Part shown: positions 36,282 through 45,169 of the stretch, piece after piece | Layout: each line of letters opens with the position of its first letter | How positions within the stretch are numbered: the first letter of the stretch is position 1 | Notes under the pieces: model-generated | Database searches by the model: none | What the model saw: only the letters and a program-made list of their open reading frames with translations | Told to the model about the DNA's origin: nothing | NCBI RefSeq assembly: GCF_036894955.1 | Contig: NZ_CP145905.1 | Location: forward strand, 3,180,501 to 3,244,500 | Origin: Paenibacillus sp. KS-LC4 | GTDB lineage: Bacteria > Bacillota > Bacilli > Paenibacillales > Paenibacillaceae | Length of the DNA stretch: 64,000 bases | Reading direction: 5' to 3' | Made by a program: the position numbers and the translations under genes

Positions 36282-36314
36282 TCGTAATCATATACGCTCT
36301 GAAAACAAAATAAT

Positions 36315-36362
36315 ATGACGCTGTTTTGTTTTTATTGTCATGAATTATGCTAACAGCGTCAT
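36315..36362. repeat. 11-bp inverted repeat between GH130 and binding-protein genes
   Basis: ATGACGCTGTT (36315-36325) and AACAGCGTCAT (36352-36362) are perfectly complementary around a 26-nt A+T-rich loop. On the minus strand a T-rich stretch (TATTATTTTGTTTT) follows. It may terminate part of the transcripts or stabilise mRNA ends; alternatively it is a regulator site. Confidence 0.6.
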
Positions 36363-36377
36363 CTTTTGTTAGTTTGC

Positions 36378-37583
36378 TTAGCTGCGGCGGAGAAAAGCAT
36401 ATTCCTCCTGCTCCATCAACTTAAGATTGCGGCTAATTAGCTCGGTGCGCTGCTCCACGCTTGCGCGGGAACGCAGAAGATCCGGCGGCGTTTGCAACAC
36501 ATAATCAACCAATTGTTCAATGCTCGTCACAGCGACATGCACCCTTGTATCGGAGGAAGCATAATAAATGTAGACCTCACCGCTCGGCAGCTGCACAGCG
36601 CCATTGCAAAATACAACATTAGATACATCACCGACCCGCTCTATTCCTTCCGGAGCGAGCAAATGACCGCCTGGTGCATAGGTAACCTTGTTTGGTTCAT
36701 TCAAATCTGTCATAAATGCATACAATACATACCGCAAGCCCGCCGCCGTATTGCGTACACCGTGAGCGATATGCAGCCAGCCATCAGGCGTCTTGAGCGG
36801 GGCTGGCCCCTGCCCATTTTTCACTTCCTTAATGGTGTGGTAAAGCTTGCTGTCGACGATGGTTTCTTCGACGATGACAGCAGGGTTCATGCTTTCGGAC
36901 AAGCCCCAGCCGATACCGCCGCCTGCCCCGGTATTAATGAAGCCGTCCTGCGGACGTGTATAAAAAGCATATTTACCATCGACAAATTCAGGATGCAGCA
37001 CCACATTACGCTGCTGAGGCGACGGGGAAACTAAGTCCGGCAGCCGCTCCCATGTGCGCAAATCCTTCGTGCGGGCAATGCCGCCCTGAGCAACCGCGCT
37101 TGACGTATCGCCAGCTGGTGCCTCTGGATCTTTGCGCTCGGTACAGAACAAGCCGTATATCCAGCCGTCCTCATGCTTCACAAGCCGCATATCATACACA
37201 TTGATATCTGGATCCTCCGTTTCCGGCAGCAATACCGGATAATCCCAGAAGCGGAAGCCCTCTGCGGGAGAAGCACTTTCGGCAACGGCGAAAAAGGATT
37301 TACGGTCTGCCCCTTCTACGCGAACCATTAAATAAAACCTGCCTTCAAGCTCAATAGCTCCCGGATTGAAAGCGGCATTTACACCGATCCGCTCCATTAA
37401 ATACGGATTAGTCTCCGGGTCCAAATCGTAACGCCAGTATAGAGGCGTATGCTCATTCGTAATAACGGGATGCTCAAATCTTGCAAATACACCATTTGAT
37501 TGCTGAACTTGTTTATTAGGCGCATGAAGCAGCTGCTCATGTCGTTCCGATAATGCTTTAAGCTGATCCAACCATTGATTCAT
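36378..37583 (-). CDS. GH130 mannoside phosphorylase, probably mannosylglucose phosphorylase
   Basis: GH130 enzymes cleave beta-1,4-mannosides with phosphate to mannose-1-phosphate. The 401-residue sequence shows the five-bladed propeller motifs [66 protein letters not shown] and [13 protein letters not shown]. Length and the [13 protein letters not shown] block fit subfamily 1, 4-O-beta-D-mannosyl-D-glucose phosphorylases. The immediate neighbour is a cellobiose-2-epimerase-type gene, which makes mannosylglucose from mannobiose; this pairing is the established bacterial mannan pathway. AGGAGG precedes the ATG. Cytoplasmic, without a signal. Confidence 0.92.
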   Translation of the reverse strand: MNQWLDQLKALSERHEQLLHAPNKQVQQSNGVFARFEHPVITNEHTPLYWRYDLDPETNPYLMERIGVNAAFNPGAIELEGRFYLMVRVEGADRKSFFAVAESASPAEGFRFWDYPVLLPETEDPDINVYDMRLVKHEDGWIYGLFCTERKDPEAPAGDTSSAVAQGGIARTKDLRTWERLPDLVSPSPQQRNVVLHPEFVDGKYAFYTRPQDGFINTGAGGGIGWGLSESMNPAVIVEETIVDSKLYHTIKEVKNGQGPAPLKTPDGWLHIAHGVRNTAAGLRYVLYAFMTDLNEPNKVTYAPGGHLLAPEGIERVGDVSNVVFCNGAVQLPSGEVYIYYASSDTRVHVAVTSIEQLVDYVLQTPPDLLRSRASVEQRTELISRNLKLMEQEEYAFLRRS

Positions 37584-37624
37584 AAGGGCCTCCTAATGAT
37601 TGATTTCAATTTTATTTTTCCTCA

Positions 37625-38869
37625 TTAATTATTAATGGCATTAACTTTAATTCGTTCTAAGCGCTCAATAGCTTCAAAGCAGGCCCGGCTATTGTGGTAC
37701 GGGCATTTCCATGGATCAATTTTTGGATAGCTTTCGTCCGCAGCACCTTCCCGTGAGACTTGCCAGTGCCATTCGCCCGTTTCTTTATTGGATATGAAAG
37801 ACGTAATAAACCGCCAGTTGCCCCATGCCGCATCCAAATACTGCTGCTCGCGCGTCAGCTCATACGCGTTCAGAAAACCAACCATCGCTTCCGCCTGCGG
37901 CCACCAATCCTTCGTTGCATCCAGATGTCCGTCTCCATCGTACTCATTATATAGACCGCCATCTTCATCTACGCCCTCGGCAAGCGTGGCGTGCGCCATC
38001 TGAATTGCAGCCTCGCGCACTCGCTCCTCAAGTGCTTTATCGCCCAGCACCTCAGCCGCCTCCCACAGCAGCCAGCTACCTTCGATGTCATGGCCGTACG
38101 AGATATAACGGGATTTGGTGCTCCAGGCATCATCAAAAAACAGCTTGAAATGATAGTTTTGAGGATCAATGATGTAATTCAGATGCAGCTCAATCAGCGT
38201 TTTCAGCTTGTCGCGCAGCCCTTCCGGCTTCCACACCCGATACAAGTTCGTATACGCCTCCAGCACATGCAAATGCGTGTTCATTGATTTTCGCTCGTTG
38301 AGATCCTTACCGCTGAGACTCAAATCATCCGTTTCCTGCCAGTTTTGCGCCAGTGCTTCAATATAGCCTAAATGCACCGGGTCAAATGCATGCTTCTCCA
38401 GCAGCCTGTAGATTTCCTCTGCCCACGGCAGCACGTCCTGCTTGCCAGCAGCCCGTACATATTCTGCTAATGCATAGATGACAAAAGCCTGCCCATAAAC
38501 TTGCTTTTTCGTCTGAACCGGCTTTCCGTCCTTGTCAACCATCCAGTATAAACCGCCATGCTCCTGATCGTGAAAATGCTCCCGCAGCGCATCCAGAGCC
38601 CGCTCTGCCATTTCCAAATAGGGCGCTTCCTTATAAATGCGGTACGCCGATGAGAAGGACCACAAAATCCGCGCATTCAGCACGAGGCCCTTATCCGCAT
38701 CCTCCGAAACAGAGCCATCGCTTGCCATATAGCCAATAAATCCGCCATTCTTTTCATCTACCGCATGCTTCATCCAAAAGCCAAGAATTTGCTCGCGCAC
38801 TTCCACTGTCAGCAAATTTTGCCACTCGGCGATATCCAGCCTATTTTGCATTCCTGTCACATTGCTCAT
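37625..38869 (-). CDS. Cellobiose/mannobiose 2-epimerase (AGE family)
   Basis: The 414-residue (alpha/alpha)6-barrel protein belongs to the N-acylglucosamine 2-epimerase superfamily and looks like cellobiose 2-epimerase. Visible are FWMKHAVDEKNGGFIGYM, NARILWSFSSAYR, GGLYWMVDKDGKP, KQVYGQAFVIYALAEY, the SYGHDIEGSWLLWEAAE histidine motif, DWWPQAEAMVGFLNAYE and WKCPYHNSRACFE with a further catalytic-type histidine. It would convert beta-1,4-mannobiose to mannosylglucose for the GH130 enzyme downstream. It starts 15 bp after the GH113 stop behind GGAGGAGAGG. The enzyme may act on cellobiose as well. Confidence 0.93.
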   Translation of the reverse strand: MSNVTGMQNRLDIAEWQNLLTVEVREQILGFWMKHAVDEKNGGFIGYMASDGSVSEDADKGLVLNARILWSFSSAYRIYKEAPYLEMAERALDALREHFHDQEHGGLYWMVDKDGKPVQTKKQVYGQAFVIYALAEYVRAAGKQDVLPWAEEIYRLLEKHAFDPVHLGYIEALAQNWQETDDLSLSGKDLNERKSMNTHLHVLEAYTNLYRVWKPEGLRDKLKTLIELHLNYIIDPQNYHFKLFFDDAWSTKSRYISYGHDIEGSWLLWEAAEVLGDKALEERVREAAIQMAHATLAEGVDEDGGLYNEYDGDGHLDATKDWWPQAEAMVGFLNAYELTREQQYLDAAWGNWRFITSFISNKETGEWHWQVSREGAADESYPKIDPWKCPYHNSRACFEAIERLERIKVNAINN

Positions 38870-38884
38870 TTTTCCCTCTCCTCC

Positions 38885-39841
38885 CTAGCCCACCGGCTGT
38901 CCTTGTCCCTTAGCATAGAAGGAGCGGATGACCGCTGCCGAACGTTTGCCATACACGCAATAATCATCGTTGCGGGAAGCGTCTTTCGTATCGTACAGCT
39001 GAGCCGGCCAATCCCACAGCATGTAGCCGAGCATCCAATCGCGTTTGGCACATGCAGCGAACATCGCTTCATAATAACGCTCCTGCTCAATTTCAGACGG
39101 TGCGCCTAGAAGCGACCAGTCATTTGGCTTTGCAGCCGAGCCTTCGCGGCTCGGACAGCCTGCCTCCATAAAGAAAAACGGCTTATTCCACTTTGCAACA
39201 CCTGCCTCTATGCGATCAAGCTGCACCTCGAATTGGTCAATCGGGTAATAGCCGCTTGACGAAATTATATCTACGGCATCCCACCAGCCTACGCGCTCTT
39301 CCTGATATTTATCGCAGTTGTAAGTAATAGGTCCGCTGTAAAGCGTCCGCACCAAGGCAATTAAATCGCGCCATTCCTGCTCGCGCTTGTCCGTCTGCAC
39401 CATTTCACATCCAATGCAGAACATTTCGCAGCCCTCTTCCTCGGCTATCGCTGCATAGTAGGCAATGAATTTCCCGTAGGAAGCGAACCACTCGCCCCAG
39501 TTCGGCTCCCCTGGCGTATCTTGATCAAAGAAGCCGATATGCGCCCGCCACGTGCCATTCCCCACATTGACTACCGGCTTGAGGCATACTTTTATGCTGT
39601 AGCTTTTCGCCTCGCGTATCGCCCAGCGGATTTCCTCATCACTTACTGTCGGCTCGCTCCAATAGGGAATTTCCGTCGATTGCGGCGTTTCTTGAACTGC
39701 TGCGAACGCAATGGCCGTCCAGTTTACGTTCAGCTTGGCCATTTCAGCGATGGAGGCCGCCGCCGCAGGCCCAGCCCACGTACCGCGAACTCCCGTCCAG
39801 CCCCATGTCATTCCAAAAACCTGCTCATTCCACTGCTGCAA
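38885..39841 (-). CDS. Glycoside hydrolase family 113 beta-1,4-mannanase-like
   Basis: I start it at the TTG at 39841, 8 nt after AAGGGGG; the ATG at 39871 has no ribosome site. The roughly 318-residue single-domain TIM barrel resembles Alicyclobacillus ManA of GH113: MTWGWTGVRGTWAG, VNWTAIAFAAVQETPQST, a putative acid/base glutamate in FCIGCEMVQT, ISSSGYYPI, and a nucleophile glutamate in PFFFMEAGCPSREGS, ending with GYMLWDWPAQLY. Without a signal peptide it probably trims imported manno-oligosaccharides inside the cell rather than polymeric mannan outside. It sits between the permease and epimerase genes. Confidence 0.9.
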   Translation of the reverse strand: MQQWNEQVFGMTWGWTGVRGTWAGPAAAASIAEMAKLNVNWTAIAFAAVQETPQSTEIPYWSEPTVSDEEIRWAIREAKSYSIKVCLKPVVNVGNGTWRAHIGFFDQDTPGEPNWGEWFASYGKFIAYYAAIAEEEGCEMFCIGCEMVQTDKREQEWRDLIALVRTLYSGPITYNCDKYQEERVGWWDAVDIISSSGYYPIDQFEVQLDRIEAGVAKWNKPFFFMEAGCPSREGSAAKPNDWSLLGAPSEIEQERYYEAMFAACAKRDWMLGYMLWDWPAQLYDTKDASRNDDYCVYGKRSAAVIRSFYAKGQGQPVG

Positions 39842-39889
39842 GTATGTTTCCCCCTTCAACTCACGATCCATATTTGGTTTGTAATCTAA

Positions 39890-40726
39890 TTATTTGACTG
39901 CGCCACTCGTTACTCCGGCAAAAATAAACTTTTGCATCGAGAGGAAGATAGCAACCGTCGGGATAAAAATAATTAAGATGCCTGCGGAAATGACATTTAA
40001 CTGGGCAGCATTCGGCCCGACGAAGGCATAAATAGCCGTCGATACGACCTTTAGCTTCTGACTTGGCATATACAGATAAGGCGTGTAAAAGTCATTGTAA
40101 ATCGAGATCGTCTTCAAAATAACGAGCGTCGCTGTTGCTGGCCCGAGCAGAGGGAAAATAATGGAGCGATAAATTTTAAACAGCGATGCGCCTTCCATCA
40201 TTGCGCTTTCATCCAAATCACGCGGAATGCTGTTGACGAATTGCAAATAGATGACGATTTGCAGCACGTCGGCTCCCAAATAAAGAATGATTGGCGCCCC
40301 CATCGTATTGTAAAGCGAGAAATATTTAATGACGCTAAATGTAGCGACCTGCGTCGTTACCATCGGAATGACCTGAGCAACGAGGTACATGCCCATAATG
40401 CCCTTTTTCAGCTTAAAATCAAACCGGCCCAGCGCGTACGCCACCATCGTGCCGAACATAATGTTGCCCGCTACAGCGATGACCAAAATGATCGCAATAT
40501 TACGGAAGCCGAGTCCGAGCTTGCCGATGTCGAACACCTTTTGAAAATTATCAAAGTTCAAGAAGCTTGCCGGCAAAGCAAGACCGGATTGATAATACTC
40601 AATCTGTGTCTTGAACGCTCCCGTCACAATCGAATAAAGCGGGAATAAGACGACGAACAGCGCGATAACGAGTGTCACATATTTGAAAATGGTAAATAAC
40701 GGTGAACCTTCTCTACTCTGCCCCAC
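39890..40726 (-). CDS. ABC transporter permease, MalG type
   Basis: The 278-residue inner-membrane permease has about six helices and the MalG-type EAA loop ESAMMEGASLFKIYRSIIFP near residue 180, which contacts the ATPase. It starts with GTG behind GGAGGG, 3 bp after the stop of the MalF-type gene, so the two are coupled. With that partner and the lipoprotein at 34928 it would import manno-oligosaccharides. No ATPase gene is present in the locus; Gram-positive sugar importers of this class commonly share an MsmX/MsmK-type ATPase encoded elsewhere. Confidence 0.94.
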   Translation of the reverse strand: MGQSREGSPLFTIFKYVTLVIALFVVLFPLYSIVTGAFKTQIEYYQSGLALPASFLNFDNFQKVFDIGKLGLGFRNIAIILVIAVAGNIMFGTMVAYALGRFDFKLKKGIMGMYLVAQVIPMVTTQVATFSVIKYFSLYNTMGAPIILYLGADVLQIVIYLQFVNSIPRDLDESAMMEGASLFKIYRSIIFPLLGPATATLVILKTISIYNDFYTPYLYMPSQKLKVVSTAIYAFVGPNAAQLNVISAGILIIFIPTVAIFLSMQKFIFAGVTSGAVK

Positions 40727-40729
40727 CCT

Positions 40730-41608
40730 CTATTTCCCTCCTCTGAACAAAAATTTGCGCTGAATGACGATAAACAGCAGAACCATCATAAGCAGGACAA
40801 CCGCCATTGCCGAGGCAAGGCCGAAGTTTTGATATTTAAATGCCGTATCCACCGTCTTAATGACGAAGGTTGACGTATCGTTCGCACCCAGCAGCATGAC
40901 ATAAGGAATATCGAAAGCCTCGAGCGCCCCAGTCAACGTCAAAATAAGCATAAGCTCCAGCACTTTGCGAATGCTTGGCAGCGTTATAAATCTGAACTTT
41001 TGCCAGCCTGATGCGCCATCAATTGAGCCCGCTTCATACAAATCATCAGGAATCGACTGCAAGGCGCCGATAAAAATAACCATATTAAGCCCCATATACT
41101 TCCACATCGAAATGAAGGCAAGCGAGAAGTTCACCAAATGCTTATCGCCTAGCCAGCTTTGCTGCCACGCTTCAAGTCCAATTGCTCCAAGAAGCGTATT
41201 TAGCGAGCCGTATTCCACATGGTAAACGTTTTTGAACATAATGACCGTTGCCACGCTGTGCAGCACATAGGGCAAAAACAAAATGACTCGAAACCCATTT
41301 CGTCCCCGCAGCTTGCTCGTCAATATGACGGCAAAATAGAGCGAGAAGGCAACCTGAATTAAACCCCCGACAAAATAATAAGCATTGTTTTTAAGCGCCC
41401 CGAATACTTCAGGCTTTGTAAAAATCTCCTTGTAGTTGTCGAGGCCAATAAAATTCATGTCCCAGCCTAGACCACTCCAATCCGTCAAGCTGTAATACAG
41501 CAAAGATACGGCCGGGTAATACGAGAAGGTCAGCGACAATAGCACGGGAATTGTCAAAAACCCGAACAAAATTAAATATCGCTGCGTTTTGTAAGAGAAC
41601 TGATGCAT
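40730..41608 (-). CDS. ABC transporter permease, MalF type
   Basis: The 292-residue permease has a short N-terminal tail, about six hydrophobic helices and the EAA loop YEAGSIDGASGWQKFRFITL near residue 195. LTFSYYPAVSLLYYSLTDWSG near the N-terminus is typical of CUT1 sugar permeases. It is the first gene of the structural operon, directly behind a promoter region with a perfect cre element. GAGGG precedes the ATG. Confidence 0.94.
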   Translation of the reverse strand: MHQFSYKTQRYLILFGFLTIPVLLSLTFSYYPAVSLLYYSLTDWSGLGWDMNFIGLDNYKEIFTKPEVFGALKNNAYYFVGGLIQVAFSLYFAVILTSKLRGRNGFRVILFLPYVLHSVATVIMFKNVYHVEYGSLNTLLGAIGLEAWQQSWLGDKHLVNFSLAFISMWKYMGLNMVIFIGALQSIPDDLYEAGSIDGASGWQKFRFITLPSIRKVLELMLILTLTGALEAFDIPYVMLLGANDTSTFVIKTVDTAFKYQNFGLASAMAVVLLMMVLLFIVIQRKFLFRGGK

Positions 41609-41642
41609 TAGGCCACCCTCGCTTTCTTTTAATGAACACCGT

Positions 41643-41664
41643 TGTTAGCGTTTTCATCATTATA
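41643..41664 (-). promoter_or_regulatory. -10 box and cre element upstream of the mannan operon
   Basis: On the minus strand TATAAT (41659-41664) is followed at once by TGAAAACGCTAACA (41643-41656), which fits the cre consensus TGWNANCGNTNWCA at every fixed position. The site would cover the start point. No good -35 box is seen, as expected of a promoter needing an activator such as the adjacent YesN-type regulator. A second TATAAT lies 16 bp further upstream. Confidence 0.65.
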
Positions 41665-41742
41665 GGAGAAGCTGGCCCCGATTATAATGGTCTTTGTTAT
41701 GTTTTATTGTCTTCAATTTGGATAACGTGAACCTAACTTTCA

Positions 41743-43251
41743 TCACCTAACTTTATCGCGATATTCCTTCGGTGTTAGCCCCGTCATTTTTTTAAATATT
41801 TTAGTGAAGTAAGCAGGATCGGCATACCCTACCCGTTCGCCGACCATATACGTTTTGAGTCCCTGCTCCTGACGCAGCAGTTGCTTCGCCGCCTCAATCC
41901 GCACAGAAATCATATAGTCGGTAATCGTCTCGCCTGTCTCAGTCTTGAACAGCTTGCTTAAATAGCTTGGCGTCAAGTATACAATATCCGCAAGCCGCTG
42001 TAGCTCAAGCTCCTCGGTAAAATGCTGCTGGATGTACGATTTCACTTTATCTATGGCTCTATTATCTGTACGCGCGCTGCCAAGCAAAGCGCAAATTTCC
42101 TCCATTCCAGCACGGAGCCCCTGAGCGAAGGCTTCCCAGTTTTCGCTTGCTTCAGGATCTATCGGCATATTCACCTGTCCATATTCAAGCTGGACGCTGC
42201 GTTTTTTCAGCTCCTCAGCAACGTGAGCGCTAATGCCAAAGCAGGCCTCCTGCAGCTCCTTCCAGCAAATGCGCTGAGCCGCGGCCTCTTGCAGCCACCC
42301 TTCAAATTTCGCCTGCGCCAAGGCAAAATCATTCATTTGCAGCGCCGGCAGCAGCTCCTTGCTCACAATATGCGTCAAGCGCAGCAAATGATCGACAGGC
42401 GCGACACGGCCGGCAGCACCGGAGGACCAGCGGGGCTCCGGATTATACCAAGCATGCTGATAGGCGGAAAACGCTTCGCTATAGGCATGTGTTAGCCAGC
42501 TGCTTCCACGGAAAATGCTGCTAAAGCCTATTTTGGCGCGCGTAAAGGCAGGAAGTCGCTGAAGCAGCGTAACGGACAGCTCTCTGACGCTTTCGGCATG
42601 GTCGGAATCGTGAATGGCGATGAGGATAACCCTTTTTCCGCCCTCACCCGTAATAATGATTTTTTCGCGAAGCCAGTCGGCCATGAACCGCTCCAGCTGA
42701 ATGACATTCAGCTCTGGTGCAGTCGTTAATAACAGCACCGCATAGTGATGCAGAAACAGCGGCAGTTGATCAATCGTTCCACACACGTCCTCCACGACAT
42801 AAGATGGCAGCTGCTTCTCATCCGCATAAAGCAGCAGACTAATTAAATCGCCCGACTCAAGGCGGCTGCGGCTGCGCTCCTGCTTGACCTTGCTGTTCAC
42901 CTTGGCAAGCAGGCGAATCAGCTCCTCAAGGTTGACTGGCTTTAGCAAATAATCCTCTGCCCCCTGACGCAGTGATTCTCTGGCAAATTCAAAATCATTA
43001 AACCCGCTCAGCACAGCAAATTTAATATTTTTACCGAGCCGCTTCACCTTGGAAATAAGCTGGAGCCCGGTCATCTGTGGCATTTTAATATCAGTCAGCA
43101 CAAAATCGGGATGAATATGATCGAGCTGATCCAGCAGCTCCTGCCCGCTGCCATAGGCGCCAATAATTCGGTATTCCTCGCCTGCCTGCTCAATCAGCTT
43201 GCATAACCCCAATCTAATCCGTTCCTCGTCGTCTACCACAACTATATCCAT
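41743..43251 (-). CDS. YesN-like response regulator with AraC-type DNA-binding domain
   Basis: I use the ATG at 43251, 8 nt from AAGGAG; an in-frame GTG at 43260 is too close to it. The roughly 502-residue protein starts with a receiver domain (VVVDDEERIR; phospho-acceptor Asp54 in FVLTDIKMPQMTG; LSGFNDFEFA; LLKPVN). A long linker of about 270 residues follows, then a C-terminal AraC pair of helix-turn-helices (LQRLADIVYLTPSYLSKLFK and VGERVGYADPAYFTKIFKKM). It is the partner of the kinase encoded 43 bp upstream and most likely activates the mannan operon starting 134 bp downstream. Confidence 0.94.
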   Translation of the reverse strand: MDIVVVDDEERIRLGLCKLIEQAGEEYRIIGAYGSGQELLDQLDHIHPDFVLTDIKMPQMTGLQLISKVKRLGKNIKFAVLSGFNDFEFARESLRQGAEDYLLKPVNLEELIRLLAKVNSKVKQERSRSRLESGDLISLLLYADEKQLPSYVVEDVCGTIDQLPLFLHHYAVLLLTTAPELNVIQLERFMADWLREKIIITGEGGKRVILIAIHDSDHAESVRELSVTLLQRLPAFTRAKIGFSSIFRGSSWLTHAYSEAFSAYQHAWYNPEPRWSSGAAGRVAPVDHLLRLTHIVSKELLPALQMNDFALAQAKFEGWLQEAAAQRICWKELQEACFGISAHVAEELKKRSVQLEYGQVNMPIDPEASENWEAFAQGLRAGMEEICALLGSARTDNRAIDKVKSYIQQHFTEELELQRLADIVYLTPSYLSKLFKTETGETITDYMISVRIEAAKQLLRQEQGLKTYMVGERVGYADPAYFTKIFKKMTGLTPKEYRDKVR

Positions 43252-43294
43252 CGTTGCCACTCCTTCCTTTTCCCTGCGTCATTCATTCCTGTAT

Positions 43295-45157
43295 TCATTC
43301 CTGATTCAGCGGCATCCGAATCGTTACCCGCGTGCCCTTTCCCAGCTCGCTCTCAATCGTTAGGCCATAGCTTGGGCCAAAACGCAGCTTCAAGCGCTCA
43401 TGCACATTGCGCAGGCCAATGCCTCTTCCGCTTGGACCTTGCGGCTCAGCAGCAGACAAAGCATTTCGTACCTGCTGAAGCTGCGCTTCGTTCATGCCGC
43501 AGCCGTCATCGGCAACGGTAAACCATTGCTCCTTGCCAACAATTCGCCAGCCTATGCTAATGAGCATCGTCTCGCTCTCACGTGAATGCTCATACGCGTG
43601 GTTGACTGAATTTTCAACAATCGGCTGAAACTGAAGCTTCATAACCTGTATGCTGGAGGCCGCTTCTCCCTCAGGCAGCTCCAATTGGTACCGATTACCG
43701 AAGCGGTCGTTGATCAACCGCATATACATCCGCAAATGCTCAAATTCCTGACTCGCCGTCACCATTTCATCACCAGCATGAATGCTATACCTGAGCTGCT
43801 GCCCCAAAAGCTGAACCATCTCGGCGGCCTCTGGATCATCGTTCAACACGGCAGTCATTCGAATCGACTCCAGCGTGTTGTATATAAAATGAGGATTGAT
43901 CTGGCGTTGCAAGCTTTCCAGTTCAATCTGATTTTTACGCTGCTCGATGCGGTAAATATTTTCAATCAACAGCTGAATTCTCGCCATCATGCGGTTAAAG
44001 GCATTCCCGAGCATGCCGACCTCATCGCGGCGACGCACTGGAAAGGCAACATCGAGATTGCCAGCCTGCACCTGCTTCATCAGCTTCACCAGCTCGCGCA
44101 TCGGCTTCGTCAGCGCAAAAATCAGCACAAATGATATAAGCAGCGCCAGCGTCATAATGGCAATCGCTGCCGCCCCCGTGTAATTGCGGGTTTGAATAGC
44201 CTCGGCCTCCACCTGCTCCTTCGGAATGAGAATGAGCGTGAGCCAGCCAGATTCCTCGGATTTACGATAAATGACCAGTTGCTCCTTGCCATTTTTATCG
44301 ACGATGTAGCTGCCATTTTGCCCTTCGGCCTGCTGAAGCAGCGCATCGCCAGATAAATTTTCAGCCAGAAAGGCCTGCTCGCTATCGTAAATTACGGTGC
44401 CTGCCTCATCCAAAATAAGCGTTGTGCCTCTCGTCGTCTCATCTAAATCATTAACAATGTTCTCAATGACCTCAATGCTGGCATCAACCGCAATCATGCC
44501 TATCGAGTGGTAGGTGCTGTCAATAATATTGCGTACGATCGTGAACACATACCGTTTGCGATTGGCATCCCCGCTGACCTCCTGTGTGCTGATCAATACA
44601 GGCTTGCCATTCGCGGCAGCAGCGGTTTCATTCCAGCGGCTATAAAATTCCGATAGCTTGGCGCGGGCTCCTCCACTTTTCATCACATAATAGGGGTTGC
44701 CATATGCATCAAACAAATAGACGCTGCTGGCCCCCTCTTTAATATTGTTCATAAAATAAATGCTGCTTTCGATTTTGCGCTGTATTTGCATCTTCATCTG
44801 CATGTTTTTAGCATAATACTGGTCCAAATCGCCGCCTGTCTCGGCCTCCACCTGCGAATAATAACGATTTGAGAGCTTAAGCCCCTCCTGAATTTCACCG
44901 AGATAGGACGGTATAATTGATATTTTTTTCATATCCTTCGTGTAGTCGTCGAGCTTGCTGACCATTTTGTCAGAAATTTCTGCTGCATAGGTAACCGTGT
45001 TTTTCTCGATCGTATTCGTGTAACGCAGCGATGAAATATAGGTCAGCCCACCAACGGGAATAACGATCAGCAGCACAAACACAATAAAAAGCTTCGCTTC
45101 CATGCGGGTTGCGGGAAAAATCGTCCAGCGCCGCAGCCAAAATTTCGAATCTCCCAT
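43295..45157 (-). CDS. YesM-like sensor histidine kinase
   Basis: The 620-residue kinase has an N-terminal membrane helix (LFIVFVLLIVIPVGGLTYISS), an extracellular sensor of about 270 residues of the Cache type, a second helix (IAIMTLALLISFVLIFAL) and a HAMP linker (FPVRRRDEVGMLGNAFNRMM). The His-kinase domain carries the phospho-histidine in RQINPHFIYNTLESI, and a C-terminal ATPase domain has VENSVNHAYEH, VADDGCGMNE and GRGIGLRNVHERL. It likely senses an extracellular sugar or binding-protein signal. The gene lies 12 bp behind a LacI gene, so repressor and two-component system are one unit. Confidence 0.94.
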   Translation of the reverse strand: MGDSKFWLRRWTIFPATRMEAKLFIVFVLLIVIPVGGLTYISSLRYTNTIEKNTVTYAAEISDKMVSKLDDYTKDMKKISIIPSYLGEIQEGLKLSNRYYSQVEAETGGDLDQYYAKNMQMKMQIQRKIESSIYFMNNIKEGASSVYLFDAYGNPYYVMKSGGARAKLSEFYSRWNETAAAANGKPVLISTQEVSGDANRKRYVFTIVRNIIDSTYHSIGMIAVDASIEVIENIVNDLDETTRGTTLILDEAGTVIYDSEQAFLAENLSGDALLQQAEGQNGSYIVDKNGKEQLVIYRKSEESGWLTLILIPKEQVEAEAIQTRNYTGAAAIAIMTLALLISFVLIFALTKPMRELVKLMKQVQAGNLDVAFPVRRRDEVGMLGNAFNRMMARIQLLIENIYRIEQRKNQIELESLQRQINPHFIYNTLESIRMTAVLNDDPEAAEMVQLLGQQLRYSIHAGDEMVTASQEFEHLRMYMRLINDRFGNRYQLELPEGEAASSIQVMKLQFQPIVENSVNHAYEHSRESETMLISIGWRIVGKEQWFTVADDGCGMNEAQLQQVRNALSAAEPQGPSGRGIGLRNVHERLKLRFGPSYGLTIESELGKGTRVTIRMPLNQE

Positions 45158-45169
45158 AGCTTTCGCCCC

